Part shown: positions 1 through 10,770 of the stretch, in pieces
How positions within the stretch are numbered: the stretch's first letter is position 1
Layout: each line of letters begins with the position of its first letter
From: Sipunculus nudus
Lineage: Eukaryota > Annelida > Sipuncula > Golfingiida > Sipunculidae
NCBI GenBank assembly: GCA_026874595.1
Contig: CM049315.1
Coordinates: forward strand, 17,133,664-17,197,663
Length of the DNA stretch: 64,000 nucleotides
Direction: 5' to 3'
Position numbers and translations under genes: made by a program
The notes under the pieces: generated by a model
Told to the model about the DNA's origin: nothing
Databases searched by the model: none
Seen by the model: the letters and a program-made list of their open reading frames with translations, nothing else

Positions 1-72
1 TCAAACAATCCTTTAACCAAGGAACTTTATTGAAAGAATTGTCATTATTATTATTTTTTACTTCAATGGCAG

Positions 73-3000
73 TATCTGCTGGTAAAATTTTTGAAGAACG
101 TCGATACCAAGAGTCACCCCTGTTACTGGCAGCACAGCAGTTTCTTGCAGTGCTATTTGTTGAGGAAGCCAGGCTGCCAGTATCTGAGCAGGAATCCTGT
201 AAAAGGCTGTCACAGATCCTGGATACCCCTACAAAACAAGGTAAGACACGGTCTTTCTTCTGTCTGTGAGACACAGAGAAAGAGAAAGACAATAAGCGAG
301 AGAGAGAGAGAGAGCGGTGGCAAGGGCAATTACACAGGGGGCAGAAATAATAGTAAAATTATTGATTTAATACATGATTTAAAACATTTTCTGCAATTAA
401 CCAGACATACATATGTATACTCTTAACTGCATAGTTGTAATCTTAGAACAAGTTACAGTAATTTCTAGTGATCTTGGTTAATTTTGAGGAATTGTATTAT
501 CTTATTCTTAGGATCATCAGAAAATGGGGATGTGTTCTCAAACTGCACAGGTGCCCACCTTTGTCAGTCGTTAATCAAAGTGTACGACGCAGTCAGCATG
601 AAACCTTTTGAACAGGCTGCTGTATTTAAGTTAGCTGCTGTTAATTCTCTTAAGGGATTAATGGCAGTCAGTGCATCAGCTAAAATGGCAGCATTGGAAG
701 GTGAGAATGTTCTTCTTTTACTTCTGTTGTATGAATTATTCTTTTACAATGAATATGATAAATGTAATAGTTACAGAATATAATACCAGTTACCAGAATT
801 AATATACATTTTAAGATATAAAGTCTTCTGTCTGAATATTTTTATAGGTCAAGGCAAAAGGTTAATATGAAAATCAAAGTCAAAATGACCATGAATCAAC
901 ACAATGGTATTTGTAAATTTGTTATGCAAGTCTTAGATTGAGAGTGTAGTATGTTGTTTTACCCATGAGTAGTCCACCTGTTAATAGTGTAATTTTCTAT
1001 GTTTCAGCTGGTCTTGTAGAGAGTATAACAAACAACATCCGTCACCTTCACGTACAGCTGAGTCTAGATGCCTTGGAACTTAACAGGGCTGGAGGAAACA
1101 AGAAAAAGGTACATGTTCACCTGCACAGAAACAGATAATATGCAAACATTTCATAGACTTAAAACTAATTATATATTATCTATTTGGAACAGTCTCCTGG
1201 CCTTAGAAGCCCAAGCACTGTTTGATTAAAATGTCCTTTCACCAGCAGACCTGAATCAATATACATCTTTTATATTATTGACAGTGGTGGCACTTGACTT
1301 TTGTCATAGAACTCCTCTGTGGCCACACATTGGTAATTTCCCATATTTTCACCTTAATTCTGAGAAATTTGACATTATTTTTCCAAAAGGTGATTAGCAG
1401 CACCATCTGCCAGCAACTACATGAACTCAACTTTATTGCTCCGCAATGGTGCCAGGTGCTGTTATTTAAAGGAACAATACAGACTTTCTTGTCATAGATA
1501 GCATGTGGAGATTGATTCCGTATTACTCTCTCATGACATCTTCCTCAGAGCCAGGTGTCAAGCTGGGTTGAGCAGAGACCTTGCTTCAGAGGGACTCCTG
1601 GCCTGCTGTGTCATGAATTTTGAACAAGCGTGCATGTGATTGTCAAAAATCATAGAGCTGCCAATCAGATCCATTCCTACAATAGTAAATGGTGCACAAA
1701 AATCTAAACTGTTCACAAGTCTTATCAACAAGAACACATGCACTGGAAACTCTCCAGGTTTACAAGCCTTAATATCATTGGTCAGATTTTCTATAACAAC
1801 TCCGATCACCAGAAAGTTAATCCCTGATACCTAGAAGGGTCGCATGCAAGCCACCAGATTGGTTCAATTGATTTATTGATAATCCATGAAATAGTGTATT
1901 TGGGGCAAACTACTGTATTTCTTCTATTTTAAACCGCACATCTATTTAAAACCAGACCTAGACTTCGCCAAAATCGATTATGAAATCCCTCTAGACAACT
2001 AATACAAAGAGCCCCCATTTCGTACAAAAGGTAAAGGAATATTTCAAGGAATATTTATGCTCTGATTTCGTGCTTGAGATGGTGGATTCTTGAGAGTTTG
2101 AATGTTCATTACAGCCCTAGTGATTCTTATATGTTAGGAGAACCCTCTGCTGGTTGAGTTGACACATACACTGGAGCTGCTGAGGAACTTCATGCATCAG
2201 AACCAGGAGGTGAAGCAGGCGGCCTGTGAATGTAATGTGGCGGGGCTACTGCATGGGCTGTGGGCCTGGTGCCAGCTTGAACAGAGTCTCATGTCCACAG
2301 TGCTGGCCACGCTGGCTGTGTATGTAGCAGGCTGTCCACAAGGTAAGATGGTGCTGGCCGCGCTGGCTGTGTAGGTAGGAGGCTGTCCACAAGGTAAGAC
2401 GGTGCTAGCCACACTGGCTGTGTAGGTAGGAGGCTGTCCACAAGGTAAGACAGTGCTAGCCACACTGGCTGTGTAGGTAGGAGGCTGTTCACAAGGTAAG
2501 ACGGTGCTAGCATCGCTGGCTGTGTAGGTAGGAGGCTGTCCACAAGGTAAGTCGGTGCTAGCCACACTGGCTGTGTAGGTAGGAGGCTGTCCACAAGATA
2601 AGATGGTGCTGGCCACGCTGGCTGTGTAGGTAGGAGGCTGTCCACAAGGTAAGATGGTGCTGGCCACGCTGACTGTGTAGGTAGGAGGCTGTTCACAAGG
2701 TAAGATGGTGCTGGCCATGCTGGCTGTGTAGGTAGGAGGCTGTCCACAAGGTAAGATGGTGCTGGCCACGCTGGCTGTGTAGGTAGGAGGCTGTTCACAA
2801 GGTAAGATGGTGCTGGCCACGCTGGCTGTGTAGGTAGGAGGCTGTTCACAAGGTAAGATTGTGCTGGCCACGCTGGCTGTGTAGGTAGGAGGCTGTCCAC
2901 AAGGTAAGATGGTGCTAGCCACACTGGCTGTGTAGGTAGGAGGCTGTTCACAAGGTAAGACGGTGCTAGCCACGCTGGCTGTATAGGTAGGAGGCTGTCC

Positions 3001-6000
3001 ACAAGGTAAGACGGTGCTAGCCACCCTGGCTGTGTAGGTAGGAGGCTGTCCACAAGATAAGATGGTGCTGGCCACGCTGGCTGTGTAGGTAGGAGGCTGT
3101 TCACAAGGTAAGATGGTGCTGGCCACGCTGGCTGTGTAGGTAGGAGGCTGTCCACAAGGTAAGATGGTGCTGGCCACGCTGGCTGTGTAGGTAGGAGGCT
3201 GTCCACAAGGTTAGATGGTGCTGGCCACGCTGGCTGTGTAGGTAGGAGGCTGTTCACAAGGTAAGATGGTGCTGGCCATGCTGGCTGTGTAGGTAGGAGG
3301 CTGTCCACAAGGTTAGATGGTGCTGGCCACGCTGGCTGTGTAGGTAGGAGGCTGTTCACAAGGTAAGATGGTGCTGGCCACGCTGGCTGTGTAGGTAGGA
3401 GGCTGTCCACAAGGTTAGATGGTGCTGGCCACGCTGGCTGTGTAGGTAGGAGGCTGTCCACAAGGTAAGATGGTGCTGGCCACGCTGGCTGTGTAGGTAG
3501 GAGGCTGTCCACAAGGTTAGATGGTGCTGGCCACGCTGGCTGTGTAGGTAGGAGGCTGTTCACAAGGTAAGATGGTGCTGGCCATGCTGGCTGTGTAGGA
3601 GGAGGCTGTCCACAAGGTAAGATGGTGCTGGCCACGCTGGCTGTGTAGGTAGGAGGCTGTTCACAAGGTAAGATGGTGCTGGCCACGCTGGCTGTGTAGG
3701 TAGGAGGCTGTTCACAAGGTAAGATGGTGCTGGCCACGCTGGCTGTGTAGGTAGGAGGCTGTTCACAAAGTAAAATGAATATGTGCTTGGAGGTTGTTCC
3801 TTGTTCCATTGCAGTTTTTGAAATTATCAGACAGATTTAAAAAATGAAACTTATCGTAAAATCTGCTTGGAATTTCCAGAGTATGCTTCATATACAGTAA
3901 AGCCTTGTTGTGTTGAAGTGGAAGAACTGATAAAAAATTAAGATACAACAGAGGTTCACATTAGTGGATAATACTTAGTATTCATTAAACTAAACTTTGC
4001 AGATCATATAGCTTTATATTGACACCAGTGGGGTTTCCAATATCAACAAGTTTTGACAGGTGTTTAGCTCAGCTGACTTTCAGGCATGCTGAGCTATAGC
4101 AGTTGGTCTTCGTCCTTTGTTTTTCTGCCCCGCAATCATGCCATTTGTTAGCAGGGTTAAAACCTAACTATTAGACACAAAAATTTCCTGCTTAACATCT
4201 ACCGTAAACAGGTACTGGTAAAATCTCTATGCAAACCTGACATCTTTGACAAGTGCAAATCATTATTGGACTCATTTATATTTCTTTACAGATATTTTAC
4301 TTTATTATTATCATTATTTTTATTATATTATTTTATTACTATTATATTATTTATAGTGATATTATATATTATCATTATAGCATGTAGCTCCTTAGCCTTC
4401 ACATCAGCCATGGCTGGACAGGAGAAGGCCCCAGTGAAAGGTCCCCACAGCCCCAACTCCCTGGTCCACGCCCTGATTAAACTGGTGCAGAAGAGCCAAG
4501 CATGCGGTAATAGTCGACTCGTAAAGAGCATCTTTACTATCCTGGCTACACTGACATTCTCTCAGGAATGTAGAGGTATTCTTTGGAAGGTAGGTCTGTG
4601 TATGCAGTTCCCTCTCAATTAATACCCAGATTCTCAAAGTAATAGGGGTGATATTAGAAAGTGTTGTATAATGGTGTTTAATTAGTGACCTGGGTGCGCA
4701 CTAGATGTCGGAAGCAGTGATGCAGTCGAGTCCTCACATTTTCAAGTCTGTGTACAAGTCCAAGTCCAGCCTCCATGAGTCCCAGTCCAATTCAGAGTCT
4801 TTGAGGTTCAGGTCCAAGTCCCCCCTTCAAGTCTGAGTCATCCAGAGTTCAAGTCCTAGTCCAATAAAAAACTTTTTTTATAAAAAGAAAAATTAAAGTG
4901 GAACTTAGAGATTACATTGAGAAGTACTTTTATGTCAGTTTACACATGCCCTTTATGTTAAGGTTTAATTGCATTAAGCTCCCGATGCAGACCTACAGCT
5001 TGTTATATGCCGTCTTTTTTGTAATACTCTGTAAGTAATTACCACATGTATATTAATGTCTTTATGGTATGCAACAGAGGTTTCCTTCTGCTGGACTTGA
5101 GATTGACTTGGCCTGATTTCTCGAGTCCTTACCTCTAAGTCTGAGTACAAGTCCAGGACACTCAAGTCCAAGTCCGAGTCATAAAAAATGGACTAGAGTC
5201 CATGTCCGGACTCAAGTCCTCCATCACTGGTCAATCACTGGACTGAAGATGGCAAGTTATGTGAATAGCAAGGCCTGTCTTACTTGGAGGAACCAGTGAG
5301 GTACCAGTGTGTTTAAAGCGTGGTCACCTGGCTCAGAATAAATCAATCAAGAATATAAATCAATTGATCCATAACACCAATACTGCTGTGACCAATCATG
5401 TGTTTTTGTTTGTTATCATGACTTCATTTTAGGCTTTTTTGCATAATTTAATCCAGGGATTTGGCATACATAATGCAGTGGTGAGGTCACAGACAATTAT
5501 TATGAGACAAATTTTTATTCTGGTGTTAATCAGGGGGGATATTTGAATGTTATGTGTCAAAGCCACCATTATGTAAAGAAGTGTAATGTGAACCAAAAAT
5601 CATTCTTAACAGCCCAGCCAATGATGCTCAGCCAGTTTGTAAAGTGGCAAAATACTGGTCTCATTGTCTAAGTTCCTCAGATTAACCCTGAAAACTTTCA
5701 CTGGCACCATACTTCAGGCCTGGGAAGTGGTATTGTTGTTCCACCCTGTCACAGAGGTGACCCTTGGGATGGCCCATCAAACAGATCATCCTCAGAGAGG
5801 GGATGATTATGACTGTGAACTCAAAACCATCTGATTATTCTTATCAGTAAAACTTTCTGTATTAGCAAATATTTGTGCATGTGGGTTTGATGCCAGAGGT
5901 CAACCATGCTGGTTGTTCCATCTACTTAAACATGCTGTCTGTTATCATTCCTATATGGCAGAAGCTTACTATCATCTTAACTTTGCTATTATAAGACATG

Positions 6001-9000
6001 TTAAATCAGATATTCAGCTAAACTTTTGACAGCACCATATCAGCCCTCTGACATTATGACAAGATTACTGGCCTACTGAGTCGTGTTTGTCAGGCTAAGC
6101 TTTTCATGGAATATTGGATTTAACTCTGGATGTGTATTTTTGGTTTCAGAGCAACTTCCTGCAGGAGTTTAGCAAGTTTTCTACCAAGAAGAGTAAAGGC
6201 GCCATGAAGGAGACACTATGGCTGGACTTGTTTGTGAATCTCTCATTCTCCACAGAAGGCCAGCAGATGATGCTCAAGATACAAGGTTGGTCCACAAATA
6301 AATTTGAGACCCATCAGAAATCCAGTTTGGCCACAATGCTGCAAATTTTGAAGGAGCCCTAAATTGATGGTAGCCTGTAGGGTCCCAATCATTTATAGGT
6401 AAAATAACTGTAAGACAACTGAGCTATAGTGATCACCCTTTGTCCATCATCTGTCCGGTTGTGCGGCCATCTGGCCATTCACAGGGTATATCTTAACTGT
6501 TTGACCTAGAAACTTTTAATTATACATCAAGGGAGATCCTTGGCAAGTCTCCTTGGAAACCTGAAATTAGGTCATGGTGAACTATATTTTGTGACCTATG
6601 GGCCAAAAATATGATTTTGAGCTCCCAGAGAGTCGGTTGGGCACAAATTGTATGTTAGGCCTAGAATCTTCTAATGCAACATGCTGGGATGTTTAAGGAA
6701 ATTCTTCTTATAATCCTGATATTAGGTCATGGTGACCTATATTTTGTGACATATGGGTTGAAAAAAAGGTTTTCAGCACCCAGACAGTCAGAAGGGGCAC
6801 AAATGTTATCCATTAGGCCTAGAATCCTCTAACATAACATTTAGGAAGGTCCTAGACAAATGTCCTGGGAAAAGTGAAATTAGGTCACTGCGACTTTATT
6901 TTGCGACCTATAGGAAAAAGATGTCATATGAGCACCCTGAATGTCAGATGGGCACAAATCTTATCTGTTCAATCAAGAAACATCCAACTGTACGTCCAGG
7001 GAGGTCCTAGCTGAATCTCCTTGGAAACCTGAAATTAGGTCGTGCTGATCTATATTTTGTGACCTACGGGTCAAAAATATGATTTTGAGCACCAAGAGAG
7101 GGTCAGAGGGGGCACAAATTGTATCCATTAGGCCTAAAAATTTCTAACATAACATCCAAGTTTGGCCTAGGCAAATGTCCTGGGAAACATAAAATTAGGT
7201 CACTGTGACCTATATTCTGCAACCTACTGGTAAAAAGGTGTCAGATGGGTACAGATTGTATGCATTAGGCCTACTTCCTGGGAAAATCTCCTTTGAAATT
7301 AAAAATAGGTCATGTTGACCTTTTTTCGTTGAGCTACGGACCAAAAGCATAATTTTGTATTTATTTTCCTTGGAACCTTCTATTGTGAAATCCAAGGGGT
7401 TGGGGTCCCTTGCAAGATTCCTGAAATTTTTATTTTCCTTCCATTTTTCAACATATTAACATCAGCCATAGGCTATTCTCACAGAGAATATATAACATTA
7501 ATAAAAGAAATTAGCACCCAGTTAAATTCAGCTGAGTGTCATGGCCCATGGGCCACTTCTTAGTTCTGCATTAAACTTGAATTACTGGTGAGTCCAGTAA
7601 AGGGTACAAAATGAACTATAATATTGCCATATTCATGAGTTTGTTGATAGCACTTTTACTCAGAATATTTCATACAATGGTTCTTGGAATGTAAATTAAT
7701 ATTTTATTGGTATATAAACCTTTAAGTTTCTTTTTTCAGTAAAACAGGTAAATATGATGATGTTTGAAATATTTTCAGAACAGAATGTATCAAAGAAATA
7801 AGCAATTTTATTACTTATATGGACAAGGGAAATAATTTTCATAGATGTTCCACCAGACAAGTTATTGTTAAATCTCAGCTTCATGATGTTCAGTAATATT
7901 TGTCTGTTTTTTGAAAGAGCTGGTACCTGCCAGTAATATTGGTCCCATCCAGGAACATCTTCACTTCAAAACATTTGATTTTAATTAAACTGTTTATTAC
8001 TATACTTCATGTATTTGACAATATATATATGATATATATACCAATATAAAATAAAATGACCATATATTTTTGGTAGGTTGTGTTGAATTATTGATTGAAA
8101 TGGGTAACCGGGGAAACCAACACCATCAACGATGCTGTCTTCTGATTTTGCGGAATATGTGCTGTCATGCTGGGAATAAACCAAAGTTACTAACAAATGG
8201 TAAGATGTTCACATGTTTGTATTATTCATGCTAGTACACCGGGTGTGGTTTTGATGTGTACTGTGAACCTTTGTCAAGATCTGTTGGACACCATTCCACA
8301 ACTGTTTAAAACCACATCTTGTCAATAATATTCAGTATTTTGATTGCTAAGGGTTAAACATCCAGCCCTTTATAATGGTACCTGAAAACTGATTAAATAT
8401 TTGTTGATACTTGGTATTGTCAATCTTTTTGTTGATCGTAAAAAAAAGCCTTGAAATATGTTATACTCTTGGAAAGCTTCTTGATTTCCAATACATGGGA
8501 CACAAAAGTTTCTAGCATAATGAAATAGCAAAATGTGATGTGTGTAAACCTTGACAAAATTTGATATGTGTGATGTAATTTTAACTAAACCTTGACTTTT
8601 TATAAATGCACCATTGTTTTCTTTTTCCAGAGAAACTGTTGCCATTCTTCCTACAGCAGCTGAATGGAGAGTCAGATGAGCTGAGGAACATAGCATCATC
8701 AGCTCTGTGGGGACTCCTGTATAACAACCAGAAGGTAAGCGTGTCATGTCATGTCATATCATATCATTATCACAAAGAATGCTGAATGGAGAGTCAGATG
8801 AGCTGAACATAGCATCATCTGCTCTGTGGGGACAGGATATCCATTGCAGTATATACCATGTCTTTCCAAGTTAGACATATACTATTGCTTAATGTTGCTT
8901 CATGCTATATTGTACAAATGTTTAAATATATTATATGCCTTTTTAGCCCTCAGCCCTCTAGGCTGATGGGCTATTGTCATCACCCAAGCTGTCCGTCCGT

Positions 9001-10539
9001 CCAGCGTCAATTAACTTTTACCTTGTGAGCGGGATATCTCTAAAAGGATTCGCCATAGGAATTTTATTTCATGGGTGAAAATATATATCGACATAATCTC
9101 TGTCAAATTCAAAGATGGGTGACCTTGACTTATTTTTCAACGTTTTAGAGCTGATTATAGAAAAACACTTAGAAGCTTATTTCTCTGGAACCATTGGGTG
9201 GATTTTCACAAAACTTACTATAATCACTGATATGGACTGATGGTCTGTACCTGCTGCACAAGTTTGGGGTTTTTAATGAATTTTTATTGTATTTTTCAAC
9301 CTGGCCTTGTGAGTGGGATATCTCCAAAGGTATTCAACACAGGAACTATTTTTCTTCAGTGCTTATGAATATTAACAAAATCTCGGTCAAGTTCGAAGAT
9401 GGGTGACATTGACCTACTTTCAAGGTCACAGAGCTTAGATTAGAAAAAAAACTTATGAGCTCCATTCTCAGGAACCATTGGGAGGATTTTCACAAAACTT
9501 ACAATGAATATTGGGATTGTTGGTCTGTACCTGCTGCACAAGTTTGGGGGTGCCACCTACAATTTCTGATTTTTAATGAATTTTTAATAGATTTTTCAAC
9601 TTTGGCCTTGTGCGCAGGATATCTCCAAAGTAATTCAACACAGGAACTTCATTTCCTCAGTGCTGATGCATATTAACAAAATCTTGGTCAAGTTTAAAGA
9701 TGGGTGACCTTGACCTATTTTTCAAGGTCACAGAGCTTAGAATAGAACAAATTTAGGAGCTTATTTCTCAGGAACCAATTGGTAGATTGTTATGAAACAT
9801 GGTATAATGATATGCCTTGATGATCTCTAAGTCCTGTATGTGATCTGTTATACTTGCAAAGGCACTACATACTTCTCCAGTTCAAATTTATAACTGAGAC
9901 ATGTACAGATATACATCCATGTGAGAACAAATATTTCATACTTGAAACTGTTACCACCTATAAACACTGTTCTTTTGGCTGAGGGCTTTTGTCAGATTCT
10001 GCTGATATTCTAGTTATATCTTGTCATATAATTCTTATTTTAAACGCATTTAATAACATAATAAATCTCTCGTAGCATTCACTGGAGCATGACAAAGTAA
10101 TTTTTTTAATGTATTTATTATTATTTTTTCCTTGAAATATTGCAGGCTCCCGAAATTGTTTGTTGAATTTCCACGGTTGACACTAATTTTTTAATTTATT
10201 TTTTTTTATTCGAAAAAGCAACATTGATATTACACCAATGTCCTTCACTCCAGGTGACAACTCAGAGTCAGTTTTAGGAGAGTATATCATATTGATCAAC
10301 ACTGAACACTGATTAGTATTGTATCAAACAGTATACCACTCACCTGGTTGTTTTACTAGAGGGATGATCTGTTTAATACATATTTCCTTCTGTTGCAGGC
10401 CAAGGTGGCACTGAAGTCAGGACATTTCATGAAGATGATACAGCATGCATACAACAACTTGTTAAACCAACCTGCCAACTCTCACGCTGAACCAGCAGCA
10501 CAAAACCTTCATAATGTTATAACAGAACTCAGACAATAG
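73..10539 (+). CDS. RTTN: Rotatin-like protein, C-terminal nine exons (5' part outside window)
   Basis: Rotatin is a very large ARM-repeat-like protein of centrioles and basal bodies, needed for centriole assembly, ciliogenesis and left-right patterning. Exons read from splice sites and continuous phase: about 73-240, 512-700, 1008-1108, 2138-2342, 4381 or 4396-4589, 6150-6285, 8077-8199, 8631-8734 and 10399-10539 (stop TAG). Phases match at every junction, and donors are GTAAG-like except GTTGGT at 6286. About 450 residues are present. They are helical and leucine-rich, with cues such as LLAAQQFLAVLF, ELLRNFMHQNQEVKQAAC, LWLDLFVNLSFSTEGQQMM, CCLLILRNMCCHAGNKPKLL and ELRNIASSALWGLLYNNQKA. These fit the rotatin C-terminus; the family name comes from recall, not a search. 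The first exon start is the least certain boundary (acceptor at 71-72). Two in-frame acceptors exist for the fifth exon. The fourth exon runs straight into a minisatellite at its donor. Confidence 0.8.
241..511 (+). other. Rotatin intron with short (GA)n run
   Basis: GT-AG intron (donor GTAAGA, acceptor TTCTTAG) between the first and second exons seen. It holds a short GA run near 296-313 and nothing else recognisable. Confidence 0.6.
1109..2137 (+). other. Rotatin intron with relic of a TIR element
   Basis: Intron between the third and fourth exons in view. Around 1908-2035 it contains a degenerate relative of the 10771-12178 element: the TTTAAACCGCAC and AGACTTCGCC blocks come in the same order. 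A minus-strand open frame at 1558-1809 has no recognisable family and I do not call it a gene. Confidence 0.5.
2343..3774 (+). repeat. 51-bp minisatellite, 28 copies, built from an exon end plus its splice donor
   Basis: Twenty-eight head-to-tail copies of a 51-bp unit follow directly on the rotatin exon ending at 2342. The last 46 bp of that exon plus the donor are the founder copy. Each unit carries the exon-like GCTGTCCACAAG followed by GTAAGA, so most copies hold an intact 5' splice site. Some are altered to ATAAG or GTTAG. The exon has GTGTATGTAGC where the copies have GTGTAGGTAGG, so every copy brings a TAG in the exon's reading frame. One copy near 3590 is 50 bp (one base lost). C/T and A/G variants alternate among copies, as expected from unequal exchange. 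The long open frames on the opposite strand (2197-3177, 2289-3809) exist only because 51 is a multiple of 3. Confidence 0.95.
3894..3960. mobile_element. Short MITE remnant, same family as 51288-51471
   Basis: Begins CAGTAAAGCCTTGTTGTGTT and ends with the inverted counterpart GATACAACAGAGGTTCAC. These match the ends of the longer MITE at 51288-51471. The CAGTGAACC-type ends and adjacent TA resemble pogo/Tigger-like MITEs of the Tc1/mariner superfamily (inference). Confidence 0.5.
4052..4150 (+). mobile_element. Fragment of a CAGCTGA-ended repeat element
   Basis: TTTAGCTCAGCTGA followed by a GCTATAG...TCTTCGTCC segment matches the left end of the elements at 6416-7560 and 26773-27521. Only this end remains. 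Confidence 0.4.
4715..5229. mobile_element. MITE-like element with CAGTGATG ends, rich in AAGTCC repeats
   Basis: Left end CAGTGATGCAGTCGAGTCC; the right end reads, in reverse complement, CAGTGATGGAGGACTTGAGTCC. The body is a degenerate array of AAGTCC/GAGTCC hexamers at both shoulders (4725-4870 and 5120-5225) around an AT-rich core. CAGTG-type ends suggest a hAT-like non-autonomous element. The flanking octamers GTCGGAAG and GTCAATCA match only in part, so a target duplication is not proven. It lies inside a rotatin intron. Confidence 0.55.
6416..7560 (+). mobile_element. Repeat element with internal ~155-bp array (plus orientation)
   Basis: The left end ACTGAGCTATAGTGATCACC and right end CAGCTGAGTGTCATGGCCCA recur at other elements in this window. 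Between them lie about six diverged tandem units of roughly 155 bp. Each has a palindromic AGGTCA-NNN-TGACCT-like site, followed by TATATTTTGTGACCTA, a GGGCACAAAT block and an ATTAGGCCTA block. There is no coding capacity. It sits in the rotatin intron between the exons at 6150 and 8077. Confidence 0.75.
8781..8833 (+). repeat. Partial duplicate of the adjacent rotatin exon
   Basis: 53 bp copy the 56 bp of exon sequence at 8659-8714 (GCTGAATGGAGAGTCAGATG at the start of both). There is one 3-bp deletion and one substitution. It lies 46 bp past the exon's donor, with no splice sites of its own. Confidence 0.9.
8945..9987. mobile_element. TIR element with three ~295-bp internal repeats
   Basis: Inverted ends AGCCCTCAGCC (8945) and GGCTGAGGGCT (9977-9987). 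Inside, three diverged units of about 295 bp each hold GATGGGTGACCTTGACCT, CAAGGTCACAGAGCTTAG and a CTGCACAAGTTTGGG block, at about 9058, 9352 and 9651. There is no transposase frame, so it is a non-autonomous DNA element with an internal satellite. It lies in the last rotatin intron. Confidence 0.65.
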
Positions 10540-10770
10540 TGACAAACTATAGAGTAAAACCCCACTTACATGACCATCTGTTAGACCAACATCTGTGATC
10601 ATGTGGTCGAGTTGGTTTTATTGGACATTTAAACCCACTCTAATGAAGGCCAAATCATTACTATAAAAAAATGGGCATTACAATGGGATGGTCATGTTGT
10701 CAGTGAACATCATGAGTCAGTGTGCTTCAACTGTTACCTTGAATAATACAGTGGAAGGTAAAGAGAGTGA

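Noticed and set aside
1558-1834. Opposed 83- and 64-codon frames in a rotatin intron.
   Set aside because: No splice phase compatible with the flanking exons and no recognisable product.
2343-3774. CRISPR-like array.
   Set aside because: The units are contiguous with no unique spacers, and the genome is animal.
2197-3809. Long minus-strand open frames of 17-residue repeats (ASTILPCGQPPTYTAS-type), as a possible secreted repeat protein.
   Set aside because: They are the opposite strand of the 51-bp minisatellite. The unit length is a multiple of 3, so frames stay open automatically, and a 1-bp deletion in one copy merely switches frame.
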